Below are positions 23,901-34,869 of a stretch of DNA of 64,000 nucleotides, piece after piece. The position numbers were made by a program, and so were the translations under genes. The stretch spans positions 744,001 to 808,000 of the forward strand of contig QUOL01000014.1 of assembly GCA_009761415.1 (NCBI GenBank). The letters run 5' to 3'. The notes beneath the pieces are model-generated. The model worked only from the letters and a program-made list of their open reading frames with translations, was not told where the DNA came from and did not search any database. The DNA comes from Sarcomyxa edulis (taxonomy: Eukaryota; Basidiomycota; Agaricomycetes; Agaricales; Mycenaceae). How positions within the stretch are numbered: position 1 is the first letter of the stretch; every line of letters starts with the position of its first letter.

Positions 23901-25912
23901 TGAGGTCATGAGCGCTCGGACATTCCTCCAGAATCGGCCGCACATCATCCACGAGGTGCCTATAGTCGGCCGCCAACAAGCCATGCAAAGAGGAGAACAA
24001 GGACGGGACCAAAAGTTTCTCAGACAACCAGTCCGAGTTATCAGTATCGCCTTCATAGGAGACCAGATAATTCATAAGGACGAGAGCCTCGCGACATAGC
24101 TTTCCACCCCTGTCAACCATATTAGCAAGGACCTCGACGATACGCTGGAGGTCTTCTTCGGTGTCCTCACGATTAGCAGGGTTCTCGTTTCCAAGCGCAG
24201 CAGCGATCATGGACACCCCATTGCCTATATCGACGTACGAGATCACCAGCTTCCAAAACTCTTCTCGCACCTCTCTCTTCTCTTCCTTCTCTTCCAGCGA
24301 ATCTTCCTCTTCCTCGCCGGGAGCAGGTGGGTATGGGGGCTGGAAGTAGGCCCAAGTGAGACAACGCCAGACAATAGCTGAGAGGACTCTGATGGAGCTC
24401 TTCTTATGACGCATGGTGAGCGAGAGCAAAGCACGAATGATGCACAACAGCTTCCTGTCCGTGCATAATTTGGGGCCCAGAAGGACAATAATCTCGGCGA
24501 GAACGACAAGAGCCCATACAGGTCCTTGCGCAGCATGTTGAGGATCAACAGCGAGAAGAGTCGTTCGAAGCGTGCGAACGATAGCTGATTCGACAGGTTT
24601 CTTCGTGGGTGATCGTTTGGAATCGGTAGGGGTAAGAAGGAAGGAAGCTACGATGTCTGATACGCGGGAATGGTTCGGAGTAGCGGGTATAGAGGTGTAT
24701 CCGAGAACGAAGCCTCCTAGCGCGTTGCAAGCTTGGGAGCGAAGAGTGAGTGTGGGTCCAGTGAGATTCGATAGTACCGATGAGATGATCTCAGTAAATG
24801 CGGGGATGAATGTTTGTGGTTGCTCCATCGAGAGATCGTGGATTGCCTACAGAAGAAGTTGTGATGATTATCCGTTAGTTGATCTGCCACGAAAGAATCG
24901 ACGGCACATGGTGAATGATGCATACCTTCATCCCATCGCCAGCTGATCCCTTCTTTCCCTCTTTCCCAAGCTCTCCTTCTACGCCACGACGGAGAGCATA
25001 TGCAATGCGGTCTTTTGCAGGCCAAAGAACGGCCTCAGGAAGGCGCTGGATTTGGATCAAACCGATGGCAAGCGCCCACGTTTTTCGCGCGTTGGGAGTC
25101 GGTAATCGATTTGCGATCGGAAGCGCCAAAACCTGAGTCAGAATTTCCCCCAATTGCTCATCTAAAACAAAGTGGAACGATGATCAATACATCATTGACT
25201 CTAATGGAGATGAGAGTGCGACGCGAGATAACGTACTACTGAAGACCATATAGGCTGCAGGAAGCGTCCAAGAGACAACGAGAAACTTCATGACCGCATG
25301 GGATGTGGTGCACAGATCGCGCGCATATTTGACTTGTTCTTCCGTAAACCCACCTTTCTTTCGAGGGCTCTTTTGTGGAGATGGAAGTACATGCGCCTCT
25401 TTATCTTCGAGATGGGCGTCAAATGCTGTAGGATCAACTAGCGCCCGTGCGATATCCCGGTTGAATGCCTCCACAAGGCCTTGCAGATTGTCTCTGAAGG
25501 GCTGAAAAAAAGGATGCTTAGCCCATGGGTCGGTGATTTGCGACACGCACGCCTTTATACGAAGCGATAATAAGGAATAGGCCTCGATGAGGTCGCGTAG
25601 CGACGCGTCGGACGACAAAATCGTGGCTACTGGATGCGCGAGATAATCAGGATCTTCGAGAGGCGTGAGAGGCGCAGGTGTAGTCTCTCGTCCTTTCTCT
25701 TCTTCAGAGAGGGGCAAGAGCGGGTATGAACACTTCTTCAAAATGGATTTTGCGGGGGGCTCTTTCGACGCGCTGGCGGGTGGAGGCGGTTTTGGAGGGG
25801 TAGAGAGGCAATGATATTCGTTTTCGGAGGACCATACAACGCGAGATGTCGAAGAAGAAAAGCGGTTTTCTTTATCACGATGGCCGGTGCTAGGTGGGGT
25901 AGGTAGACTCAT
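20908..25912 (-). CDS. RIF1: Rif1-like protein, copy B
   Basis: Second Rif1-like protein, a paralogue of copy A on the opposite strand. The N-terminus has KEN (14-16), RVVW (24-27) and a canonical SILK (56-59), a pair used by Rif1 proteins to dock PP1. The helical body includes YARDLCTTSHAVMKFL, TPNARKTWALAIG, RSQACNALGGFV, SSIRVLSAIVWRCLTW and LPLYQTTLLRMQGLPL, each alignable to copy A. Introns after VFS (phase 1) and before ILPLYQ (phase 0) sit at the same places as in copy A. The C-terminal exon is Ser/Pro/Lys-rich with basic patches such as KRRLSG and PRKRRKYD, and contains a likely 66-base intron around 21217-21282. It ends DAPRRKWTGSLVDGNDSF and lacks the C-terminal helical segment seen in copy A. 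Nuclear chromatin protein by family. Confidence 0.82.
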
Positions 25913-27885
25913 GGTGAGCGCGCCACCTTTTGGAAAATGTCAGATATAGAAAGCAAAGAGAATCAAAGACGATAACGAGCAGAACGCGACTGGATAGAGG
26001 GTGGATATGCGGAAAAAAGAGGTTTTTTGGGATTTGATGGACGGGGAGGACGACGAGCTCAACGTTCTAGCCGGTGAGAAGGCAAGTGACAATGTCACTG
26101 TGACGCCTCTTTAATTGGTCACACTGACTCAACGCGCTTTACGCGTTATTTGGTTGCAATTGGCAGGTTTTTTTTTAGAAATTTCTTTCGAATGAGATGC
26201 TCGAGGAGCTGGCATACTCGTTGGGCTAGGGAAAGTCGAGGATTAATCGACATGTAGAGACAGTGATATAATTTTATGGAAACAGTCAGAGTCATAATTC
26301 GACTGGTCGATAGCAAGAATACACAATGTGCGGAACGTGTTCTCGAAGACATGCCCTTCGGCTTGATGTCATACACGTTGGTGAGACAAGTCAAGCTGCT
26401 GGAACACCAAAAATATGACGATAGAGCATCTCAAAGACGAAATGCGACGACTCTCATCAATTTTGAAAGAAGAGATAGAGGATTAATGGCGATCCACCAG
26501 AGAAGAAGACCGCAAAGGTGTGGTACAGCAGAACAGCCAGCAACACGACAACAGAGAAGCACCGCCTGAACCCAGTCGAGATCGCATGGCATGAAAGGCA
26601 ATGTAAATGGGCACATTAGCAAGCAATCGGCCATAGGGTTCGATGGTGAGACCGGTCGTCTCCAGATAGCAAGGTGTCGGTCAAGAAAAGCAGTAAGGTC
26701 TCTCCAATTCGAGTGTATTCACAGGCGGAGACACCATGCTTTCAAGAGTACGGCATAATACTGTAGACTTGAGTCGTAAACCCCGTGTTTGCTGACTGTC
26801 GGTGCGTGAGATGTGGGTACGTGGATGTGGATATCATTAAGATAGGCTTTGCGACGGCGATTGAGCAACAACTTGGCAAGAAGAGATGCAGTCCGCGCCG
26901 CATGACCGTCCCTCTTCACATCGATCTATCGTATGACAATGATTGGCTAGCTGGGAGGTTCCTCGACGTATACACGGGATCGGACGAAGGTGATCGAGGA
27001 AGCTTTCCGCGTAGACGGTGGTGGCGCAGGCGGTGTCGTCCCGAGTATCGTCTTATCTCTACTTTAGAGGCTAGTGCTAGCTCTAGCTGCGAGACGCTGC
27101 GTAGCGCACATAGCATAAAACATTACCGGTGGAGTATTTCCCGAGTGGGCGGCGCAGCCAGCGAGCAAGATGACACGAAATGCCAAAAAATTAAGAAGAT
27201 TTTTTGAGCCGGTGTGTGCTTGTAGGACGGTGCTGAGGCACGGCCGTGACTTTTGGAAGCCACAGCCAATAACGGCTTCTTGACAATATTGTAGATGAAC
27301 GTCTAAGACAAGACGATCGATGCCCCCCCTCACTAAAACACCTTTAATGTTGCTGGAGAGGAAAGACGGAAGTCTCAGCCAGTGCAGATCAGATGCAATT
27401 GGGGGGGTATGGGGGCAGTGTGCGGTGTAGGATTGCCTGCGTGGTGGGTACAGTGCGGGCCCTAAAGTGGCTGAGAGTAGGAGAGAAGCTTCAAAGTTAG
27501 CGAATTCAGCGGAACAGAGAACATAGACGCAAAAGTAAGTGTGAGATGGGAGGGATTCACAGGGCAGAAAAGTAGAAGTACGAGCGGGATGGCCATGGGG
27601 GGATCGGAAGGTCGAAATTGAAATTAGACGACAAATGTTTTGCACCGCATGCGAGATGCCGAGAACTGCATCTCGACCTCCCCCCTAATGTCGGAGAATT
27701 CGCTAGAATCGCGCTAGCCTCGCTTACTCGGTCATTGGTCCCCACCTTCTTAGTACGGGCCCCCTGTATCAGGCAGATGTCATATCCTATATAAACCAAG
27801 CCTCTTTTCCCGACTCTCCCCATCGAACTTTCACCCCAACTACAACTTGGTGTTTGATTTTTCATCGTCTCTAACGTTCTCAATC
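25913..27885. other. Gene-poor spacer with promoter regions
   Basis: About 2 kb between the divergent RIF1-like gene B and the first Kre9/Knh1-like gene. Frames on both strands were read; the longest (26785-27207 plus, 27064-27645 minus) lack recognisable motifs, plausible splice continuity or normal composition, so no gene is called. The right end carries the TATA box of the downstream gene. Confidence 0.45.
27788..27795 (+). promoter_or_regulatory. TATA box of the first Kre9/Knh1-like gene
   Basis: TATATAAA followed by a CT-rich leader and an ATG 98 bases from its start. This is a strong core-promoter arrangement, as is common for highly expressed secreted proteins. Confidence 0.6.
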
Positions 27886-28449
27886 ATGATCTCTTCAACC
27901 TTCACGACCTTCCTCCTGACTCTCTTCGCCCTATTCACCCTCGGTGCATCTGTGCCCATCTCGCCTCGCGACGTTTTCGTTCCACCAGTACTCTACCCCA
28001 ATGCTGTAACTGTCTGGAAAGTCGGCCATCACCACAATGTAACATGGTACGTTGTCGCACATCCTCGTTCTGGAGTCCAAATCACTCATTCATTCTGTCA
28101 TTAGGAACGTCACTGATGCGCCTGAGCACATTACCAACCCTGTTGGGCAGATTTACCTTGCCAAAGCCGGTATCATCAACCTCGGTATGTCTGGTTTAGT
28201 CGGAGGATCTCACTCACCACTGACCTCGTCGGTACTCAGATGACCCACTGGCTAAGGGCTTCAACATTACCAATGGGAGACAAGAGATCCAGGTCCCCGA
28301 CGTTGAATCCGGAAGTGACTACACCATCGTTCGTGAGTAACCTTTCGTGTCCAATGCTACCTACATTTCCTTACTTTCTCTCCTTCCCTCCTACAGTCTT
28401 CGGAGACTCCGGAAACGATTCTGCAGAATTCACCATCACCTCTGATTAA
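27886..28449 (+). CDS. Small secreted Kre9/Knh1-like protein 1 (PF10342-type)
   Basis: Short secreted beta-sandwich protein. The signal peptide runs from MISSTF to about residue 20 (hydrophobic core with LLTLFALFTLG), then the mature part begins near PISPRDVFVPP. The family marks are a proline/asparagine start, TVWKVGHHHNVTW, the middle DPLAKGFNITNG, and a final LFGDSGNDSAEFTI. Three short introns fall after the NVTW block, after INL and before LFGDSG; the same three positions occur in the other family members of this window. About 125 residues, no GPI signal and no Ser/Thr tail, so it is predicted to be fully secreted. The family name comes from yeast Kre9/Knh1, needed for beta-1,6-glucan assembly; the function of the single-domain basidiomycete forms is not established. 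Confidence 0.85.
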
Positions 28450-28870
28450 ACAACTCCCCTCCCCTCCCCTAACCTCAAACCTCTAACAACATTATGACCG
28501 CCATCACGACTCAATAATGGTCATGCATCCTGCACGACTACGACCTTTTAAATGCACTGGACAATTCACAATGGACTAGGACTCACGCATTTGGACAATG
28601 TCTTCGCTGTATTCGTAGCTATATCACATCCTACTACCCATCTAATTAATTGGAAACACATCTTTTCAAAGTTCTCTTGTGAATTTTCCTCGCTTGAGGG
28701 CCTGAGCCATACATATTCGGACTTGTTTCTGGAATTTGATGAAGTGATCGCCTGACATAGGAATTCCCACGGATCATGAACCCACCATAAAATGAGAATG
28801 CATTGCCGGAGAACACTCACTCCGACCTCCATCAGAGTCCCTCCCCTCCTCCTCCCTCTCCGCTTTTACG
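28450..28870. other. Spacer between Kre9/Knh1-like genes 1 and 2
   Basis: Terminator of gene 1 and promoter of gene 2. A CCATAAAATG element near 28780 lies about 90 bases before the next ATG and may serve as a TATA-like element. Confidence 0.4.
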
Positions 28871-30028
28871 ATGTTTTCCTTCACGATTCTATGCATTTCC
28901 TTCTTCTTTTCTCTTTCTCTCGCTTTTCCCCTTCGAACAGCGTCTTTGTCCACGCGTGACGTTTTTTCGCCTCCGATAACAAATCCTAATGCAAGCACCG
29001 TGTGGAATGTCGGCGAAACGCACACCGTAACGTGGTATGCACGATACTTTTCATCTTTTTGCCTTTCTCTCACAATAAATAACTCTCGTTATACAGGGAT
29101 ACTTCCAGTCTACCCTCCAACTTGACGAACACAGGAATGATACTATTGGGTTTCCTCGAAAACGACAGTGAGAACCTGGATTTGGGTAAGTCAAGTTCAT
29201 GTTTATCGCGTGCCGCAGTTGTTCGGTTCATTCTGCGGACGTGTACCTGATCCGAGAGGTTCTTCAACATCAACGTGTTGTGTTGACATTCGATCCAACA
29301 GATAACCCACTTGCTCAAGGCTTCCTGCTCACTACCGGGCACGCGGACATAACGGTTCCAAACGTACCAACTAAAGAGGACTATATCGTCGTCTGTGCGT
29401 AAATCTTAATCTAGCTGCTGAAGTCTATGTGCTTAACTTTCTCTGTTTTAGTATTCGGTGATTCCGGTGAATAAGAACCCAGTGTTTTCACATGTGCCTT
29501 TGTACTGACTATTGCTTGCTAGGTAACATAAGCCCAGAGTTCACCATCATAGGATCATCCGTGTCGTCCTCTGTCACAGTTACCGCGTCCTCCACGTCCT
29601 TGTCTGCTACTGCACATTCGTCATCTGCCCGAGAATCAAGCACGCCTGCGTCGACCATCTCAATGACCGTCATTGCCAGTGTCAGCTCCGCAGTCACCAC
29701 CCAGACCACCTTGACCGTTACGCCCAGTCCTCCCATCGCTACCGCTACCTCGTCGAGCATCACTAGCGTAGCTTCGACTACAGACACCGCAGCTGCCTCT
29801 TCATCCACCCCCACAGCGCCTTCATCATCAGGCGTATCGGCCTTGTCTTCCTCCTTGTCTTCGGCTCTATCTTCGTTGACATCCTCTGCGTCCTCGTCGA
29901 GCACAGTGTCATCAGCTGCACTCTCCCAGACTTCTACAAGCGCTGCCCGGAAGATGTTCAACCACAACACCATCTCCTCACTAGGACTGGGAATGACCTC
30001 CCTACTACTCCTCACGTCCCTCCTCTAA
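28871..30028 (+). CDS. GPI-anchored Ser/Thr-rich Kre9/Knh1-like protein 2
   Basis: Same fold as the preceding gene, extended into a cell-wall or membrane-tethered form. The signal peptide begins MFSFTILCISFFFSLSLAF. The domain has STRDVFSPPITNPNAS, TVWNVGETHTVTW, NPLAQGFLLTTG and LFGDSGNISPEFTI. A tail of about 150 residues, very rich in Ser, Thr, Ala and Val, follows (heavily O-glycosylated in such proteins). It ends with a hydrophobic stretch (GLGMTSLLLLTSLL) preceded by Asn/Ser residues, a typical GPI attachment signal. It has the three family introns plus an extra one inside GDSG|N (about 29470-29521). It lies about 420 bases downstream of gene 1 on the same strand, which suggests tandem duplication. 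Confidence 0.87.
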
Positions 30029-32398
30029 TGAAAACACCTTCGACTCCGTCTCCGTCTTGGACATGATCTCCCTTTTTTTTTTTGGCTCCGGACTCACAAC
30101 GTCCCTGAAGTACATTTTCCTTCATCTACCCGCTACCTCCACCCCTACCTCTTCCACCAAGTACCCTCGAACTAAAATACCCAGTGATGAACTGTTAATG
30201 ACAATGAAATGTAACTATACCTACCGTGACCGTTCACTTTACCCCCAACCCCCCTCACCTACCATTTACCCTGTGTACTTACTACATCTAGCTACCCTTT
30301 TGGTTTTGAGTTCTCTCTCCCCCGCGCCCTTCACCCACCCTGCTTTTTCTTCGAATTTGATGGGAATCTAATCTGCATTTGGTATTTTTTACTTCCTCTC
30401 GATTGTCAGAGTGTTCACGAGTCGACTGCACCTAGGATCGTTCAAGTCACTTAGCTTCTTCGTCGATTGGTCGTGGCTCAATAACCTGAAGCTGTTCCCT
30501 CCGTATGACCTTGAGCCCTCGATGATGTATATCATCAGGGGAGGTAGAGATCGCTACTCCATCGAGGCCTGAACGAGTGAATGTGAGAGCTCAAAGGTTT
30601 GAACGTTGAAAGTTGAACGGACGAAGTGAGTTTGTCCGGCGCGCAACGCGAAATATCCGATACTCGTGCAGGCCATCGCTTTGCTGGAGTTTTGGTCTCC
30701 GTCAGGGTAAGGAAGAAGGAGGGGATTCAGTCTAGGTCTCAAGACGAGCTGAGCCTATTTATCTTCAAATCTCAAGCGACGAACGCCACCTGACAAAGAG
30801 TCTCCGACCGCCACAAGATCAGTACGTTCTTTGGTGTGTTTAACGTTTGGCGCTTTAGATTCCCGTTTGACGATGTGGTTATAGGTATTCGTCTCCTCAA
30901 CCCTGGCCTGGAATCCCTCACGACTAGCGGCCTCCGCAATGGGTTCCGCTGATGTGGCGTACTACGGCTAGTATCGGCTCCAGCACCCCCTTGAAGGCGA
31001 GCGTTGTATATTCATTACTTCATCCCAGATGTATCCTCATCGTTTGTGTAACGACATCAACTAGGTTTTACTTCAAGCTTCAGCTTGGACTTTTTGCCTG
31101 GCCGCGGAGGTCAGTTGCAATTCTCTCCGTTCGAATATTCTCTCGTTTTGAGACACCACAGGCTCAGGCTCAGCCTTCCACTCTATATTATTATATTCAG
31201 TGGTTCTACTTGTACGGGATGTTGGTCCAGGCCGGTAGCCCCGAACGTCTGTCTCTTCTTCGGTTGCTCTCGACTTCTTGGCATCATATACGACGTTTCG
31301 AACGCAGTTCAAGACAGACCTCTACTACTCTGTATACTACGCGCAAGCTCTCAATTAGACGTATACAGGGTGGTGACGAAGCTAATTTCACGGTATGTCG
31401 TATCATACCTCTCATGTGGCTGCAACGTTCCATCTCAACCATTGCCACAGAAATACCTGGTTCGACTCGGTTCTCTGTCAACAAAGGCGATGAGTATGAC
31501 TGTCAAGTCAACAACGACACCGTGATCTGGTGGCTAATATAAGCTGCCTCTCGTCTGCAAACCAACCCCGATTTACTGTAACTCTGAATGGCCGAATTTC
31601 CCGGGCTTGATCATTATGATGATTAGACGTGAAAGACTAGGAGACGTCACTTTTTAACATTCCGCCTATTCCTATCGTCACTGGATACGTTTCACCAGCA
31701 CTCCGTTCATGAATGTACCATCAGCAACGGATTGTTCCACCTCGGATGCTTAATGCTCCTCTTACGCTCCAGAGCGAGGATGAATCATCATACAAAGCTT
31801 CAACCGTTTACGATGATGACTTCTGATGCGCCCGACATCCGTCTCCTTCCTCCCTCCTGAGTGGAGGAGAATCTATGATGAATCATGGGGAGCCCTGCCT
31901 TCCGCTGTACGTTCTACAGAAGGGTTCACAAGAAAGTTCTTCCCTCTCCGAGTCGGGTGCCCAGCGCCAGTTACGAAACGCCGTCACTACTTGTGGAGAC
32001 GATATCAATGCTGTTCATCGAGCCATAGTCGACAAATCTTGCAAGCAGCCTGAATAACAATGTGATGACAATGACCAGAAATTCCAAATGATGATTGTAC
32101 GGATCGTTACATTTCGTAGATCGTATATATGAAAGCAAGAGATACTTGGATGTTTCGTGAAGAAGAACAAAAATAAGATCGTAAAAAATACGTATAGCAA
32201 GCAGCTGCCCGAGCCACCCGTCGTCGATGTGAGATATAAAACAACATATAAACCGTTTACTGATACAAAATGGAAAAAACAAACTTCTATATCGTTTCAC
32301 CCTTGTGGCACCTTCTAAATAAGTTTTCCGTGAGGACTCGTAAAACCCGGGCGAAGAAAAAATCCCAATGACGGGAGCGGGATATTCGGAACAACGGA
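30029..32398. other. Long stretch with no supported gene
   Basis: 2.4 kb. It contains an 11-base T run at 30073-30083 just downstream of the GPI-protein gene. Open frames such as 30952-31542 (plus) show no family motif, signal peptide or convincing introns. It also holds the 3' region of the secreted beta-barrel gene at its right end. A fast-evolving gene or non-coding RNA cannot be excluded. Confidence 0.4.
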
Positions 32399-32999
32399 TC
32401 ATGGGGACCAGCCGGCAGCCATGAAGTGCCAGGAGATCTTCAGTTCTCCGACACTGAGTGGCTCGAATTTTTGGAAGAGTCCTGGACTCATATCTATGGA
32501 CGTGAGGGTTAGACAACTGCAGTACGACTCGAAAGAATGTTATAAGATAACGCACCCAAGTCGCCATCTCCACAGGATTGACAACTGTCTCGAGTCAGTC
32601 CGAACTCAGTCCTTCCAGTCTTGGTGTCAGTGATCTCGATCCACTAATCAAAAGAGCGCATCGTCAACAAGATGAATGCTGGCACAGGAAAACATAACTG
32701 ACCTGCCCACAGTTAGCACCATCGTTGGCATCATAACGAGACTTTGCAATGGCAACGATTGGATCGGTGTCTTTATTCCAGTCACCACAGTTCCCGAGGC
32801 CAACATAGAAAAATGTTCCCTGCCATACATATGCATATTAGGATCGGGCTTCTCGGGAGAAGGATGAAGGGAAGCGTACCCGACCAGTGTGCGTTATCCG
32901 TTTCTCTAGCTCGACGGTGCTATTAGAGGGCACTGGAGACGCGAACGCGACAAAGACTGATGCAAAGAGCGCGAGGAAAATAATTGCGATACGAGACAT
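32399..32999 (-). CDS. Small secreted double-psi beta-barrel (RlpA/barwin-like) protein
   Basis: Secreted protein of the RlpA-like/expansin-barwin fold. The signal peptide is MSRIAIIFLALFASVFVAFA (ATG at 32999), with a possible Kex2-type site at LEKR. The domain reads GTFFYVGLGNCGDWNKDTD, then IVAIAKSRYDA, CGQWIEITD, a C-x2-C pair in DSCQSCGDGD, and LSVGELKISWHF near the C-terminus. The four cysteines and the DMSPGLF block match the usual DPBB layout. Three introns near 32865-32820, 32703-32640 and 32555-32490 were joined in frame. It ends MAAGWSP at 32399. Known relatives bind cell-wall polysaccharides or act as small secreted proteins during plant or litter interactions; its ligand is unknown. 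Confidence 0.85.
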
Positions 33000-33117
33000 C
33001 AGATAAGAGAGAGAGGTTACAAGGTCGAGGGTAGTAGTTGAAGTGAGGGATACTGTAGGGAGGTGCACTGGGGGTAGGGTGAGCGGCAAACTAAAATCTC
33101 ACTTCATTCCATGGGCC

Positions 33118-33125
33118 CTTTATAT
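33118..33125 (-). promoter_or_regulatory. TATA-like box of the secreted beta-barrel gene
   Basis: ATATAAAG on the minus strand, about 120 bases upstream of the ATG at 32999, followed by a pyrimidine-rich leader in transcript sense. Confidence 0.5.
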
Positions 33126-34869
33126 GGAGGAGGGGGTACGTCAAGCATGCGTCAAGCCGCATGTGTACTGTTTCTGACGAGACCCCTCGAATTGAGACAA
33201 GTTACTACGAGAAGGCGGCGTTTCAAGAAACAAAGTCAATTTTAGGGTTGTTGCGGATGAATTGTAATGTTGAGAGGGTGGGGAGGTTCCGACCTGGGAT
33301 TCGGGCACATGAACTGAGAGCTGCCCTGACTGCAATTGGTTCCGACCGCGGAAATTGAGGAGATCCATGAATGCAGTGCGTGTCATTAGATCGCCTTGGG
33401 GAGGTTATTTAGCAGACCAGTTCGCCAACCTTCCAAGGGAGTTCGAGGCGAAGAGTTGGCGCCGAGTCACGGTCACTTTGGCGAACCTGCCATTCCACGT
33501 GCGGCGGTACTTGCCGATCCTCCATTCCGTTCGGTGTATTGCCACCTTTTTGCACACCAGATTTTTTTATAACTAATCTATTACGACCTCTCGCCTCCAA
33601 GGAGTTCTATGTCTGGGGCTTGTCTCGGTGTCTACTAATCTCTCCTTTTTTTGACATCATACTACATCATTTCCAGGCGAGATCGCGAAGCTTCAAAGTG
33701 CCCTTCAAGTCGTTCTTCCGGTGAAGTGCTGCTTGCGGACCGAGCTATGAATATTGAATCGCAAGGCATCATCAACTGTTCATTGCAACCAGGTGTTCTG
33801 TTGCCTGTGAAATAACGTGGTGGGCGGCCATTACTCCTGCAACCTGCGGTTCAAGCCACCAGGTTGCAGGTCAACCCAGTGACAGGTATCACTAGTATTA
33901 GCCAGCTCTTCCCCCGAGGTGACCCTCGTCTTCCGGCATGGCGCGATTCAGCCTAACCGTCCATGACTGGGGGCTTCTGGGATCGAGGAGTAGTGCCGAT
34001 TCCTATGCTGGTTTCCAAGCAATCCGCCTCTTGGTTCTAGTGCTATCTATTCAAATCATTACCTCGGACCAACTTCAAGCTTTTCTTCGATGAACGTCCA
34101 GCGCGCTCATACACAGGAGGCAGAGGTTAGGCATTTGCTTCTCGAGACCGTGACTTTGATGGGTACGTGTACAATCTATTGCCGATTTGTGATTGATAAT
34201 ACAGTTGCATGCGCAGCTTGCTTAGCATCCATCACAGCTCGCAGGTTTGGTTGTCATTTTTGGAGGGGTCGACGATAATCAGATATGATTGCTCCGGTCC
34301 TGCATTTTCGTCGATGAATTGTACGTGTAGCATGACGGCATGGCGTGCGGGCGTCCGTCCTGCCTATGTTTTTTTCGTGGTGGTTCCTGGATCATTCGCT
34401 GTTCAGTTCCACCGAGTCCTGTCACTCCTGTCTTAGTCTAATTACCACCGGGGCTGAAAGGAACGTTGGGGAAAAGGAGAGCGTACGCGTGTGCGTGCCA
34501 AAAATATACGTACCCTGAAATGCACATGCACGCATGCACCGAGCATCCTGAGTATCGATATCTGAGTCCTCGACTTGAGCCTCACTTCAAGCGCTCAAGA
34601 AAAAGAAAAAAGAAAGATATTTCCGACTTTCATTTCTCGAGCGTCTTTAGGCTATGACATCAGCGGCAAGCCGAGTAGAACCTGTGCTGGAGATCGTGTC
34701 CGAGTCTTGTTCTCCTGCCAGAGCATTTGTGCACTTCATTCTCGGAATTCTATCCTTTGCTTCATTTCTAGGTATCTCGTCTCGGATTCAGGGTAATCAC
34801 GCGGGCAATCCGACGGCAATCCAGTCAACTTGGCACACCAGATCATGCAGACAAGCAGCGGCCAAAGTT
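33126..34869. other. Spacer upstream of the beta-barrel gene and BZZ1
   Basis: About 1.7 kb between divergent genes, expected to hold both promoters. No frame with protein-like composition was found. T-rich and A-rich runs near 33550-33660 and 34600-34620 are unremarkable. Confidence 0.4.

Noticed and set aside
27064..27645. 193-codon minus-strand frame upstream of the first Kre9/Knh1-like gene
   Set aside because: Composition resembles translated non-coding DNA and it has no recognisable homology or splice structure; probably promoter-region sequence.
29509..30015. Long minus-strand open frame of Asp/Glu/Val-rich sequence
   Set aside because: Mirror image of the Ser/Thr-rich tail of the GPI-anchored protein on the plus strand; low complexity explains the open frame.
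30952..31542. Long plus-strand open frame
   Set aside because: No domain, no signal peptide, no plausible introns, and overlapping frames of similar quality on both strands.
33355..34436. Several short plus-strand frames between the beta-barrel gene and BZZ1
   Set aside because: Short, motif-free and not connected by consistent splice sites; treated as promoter or spacer.
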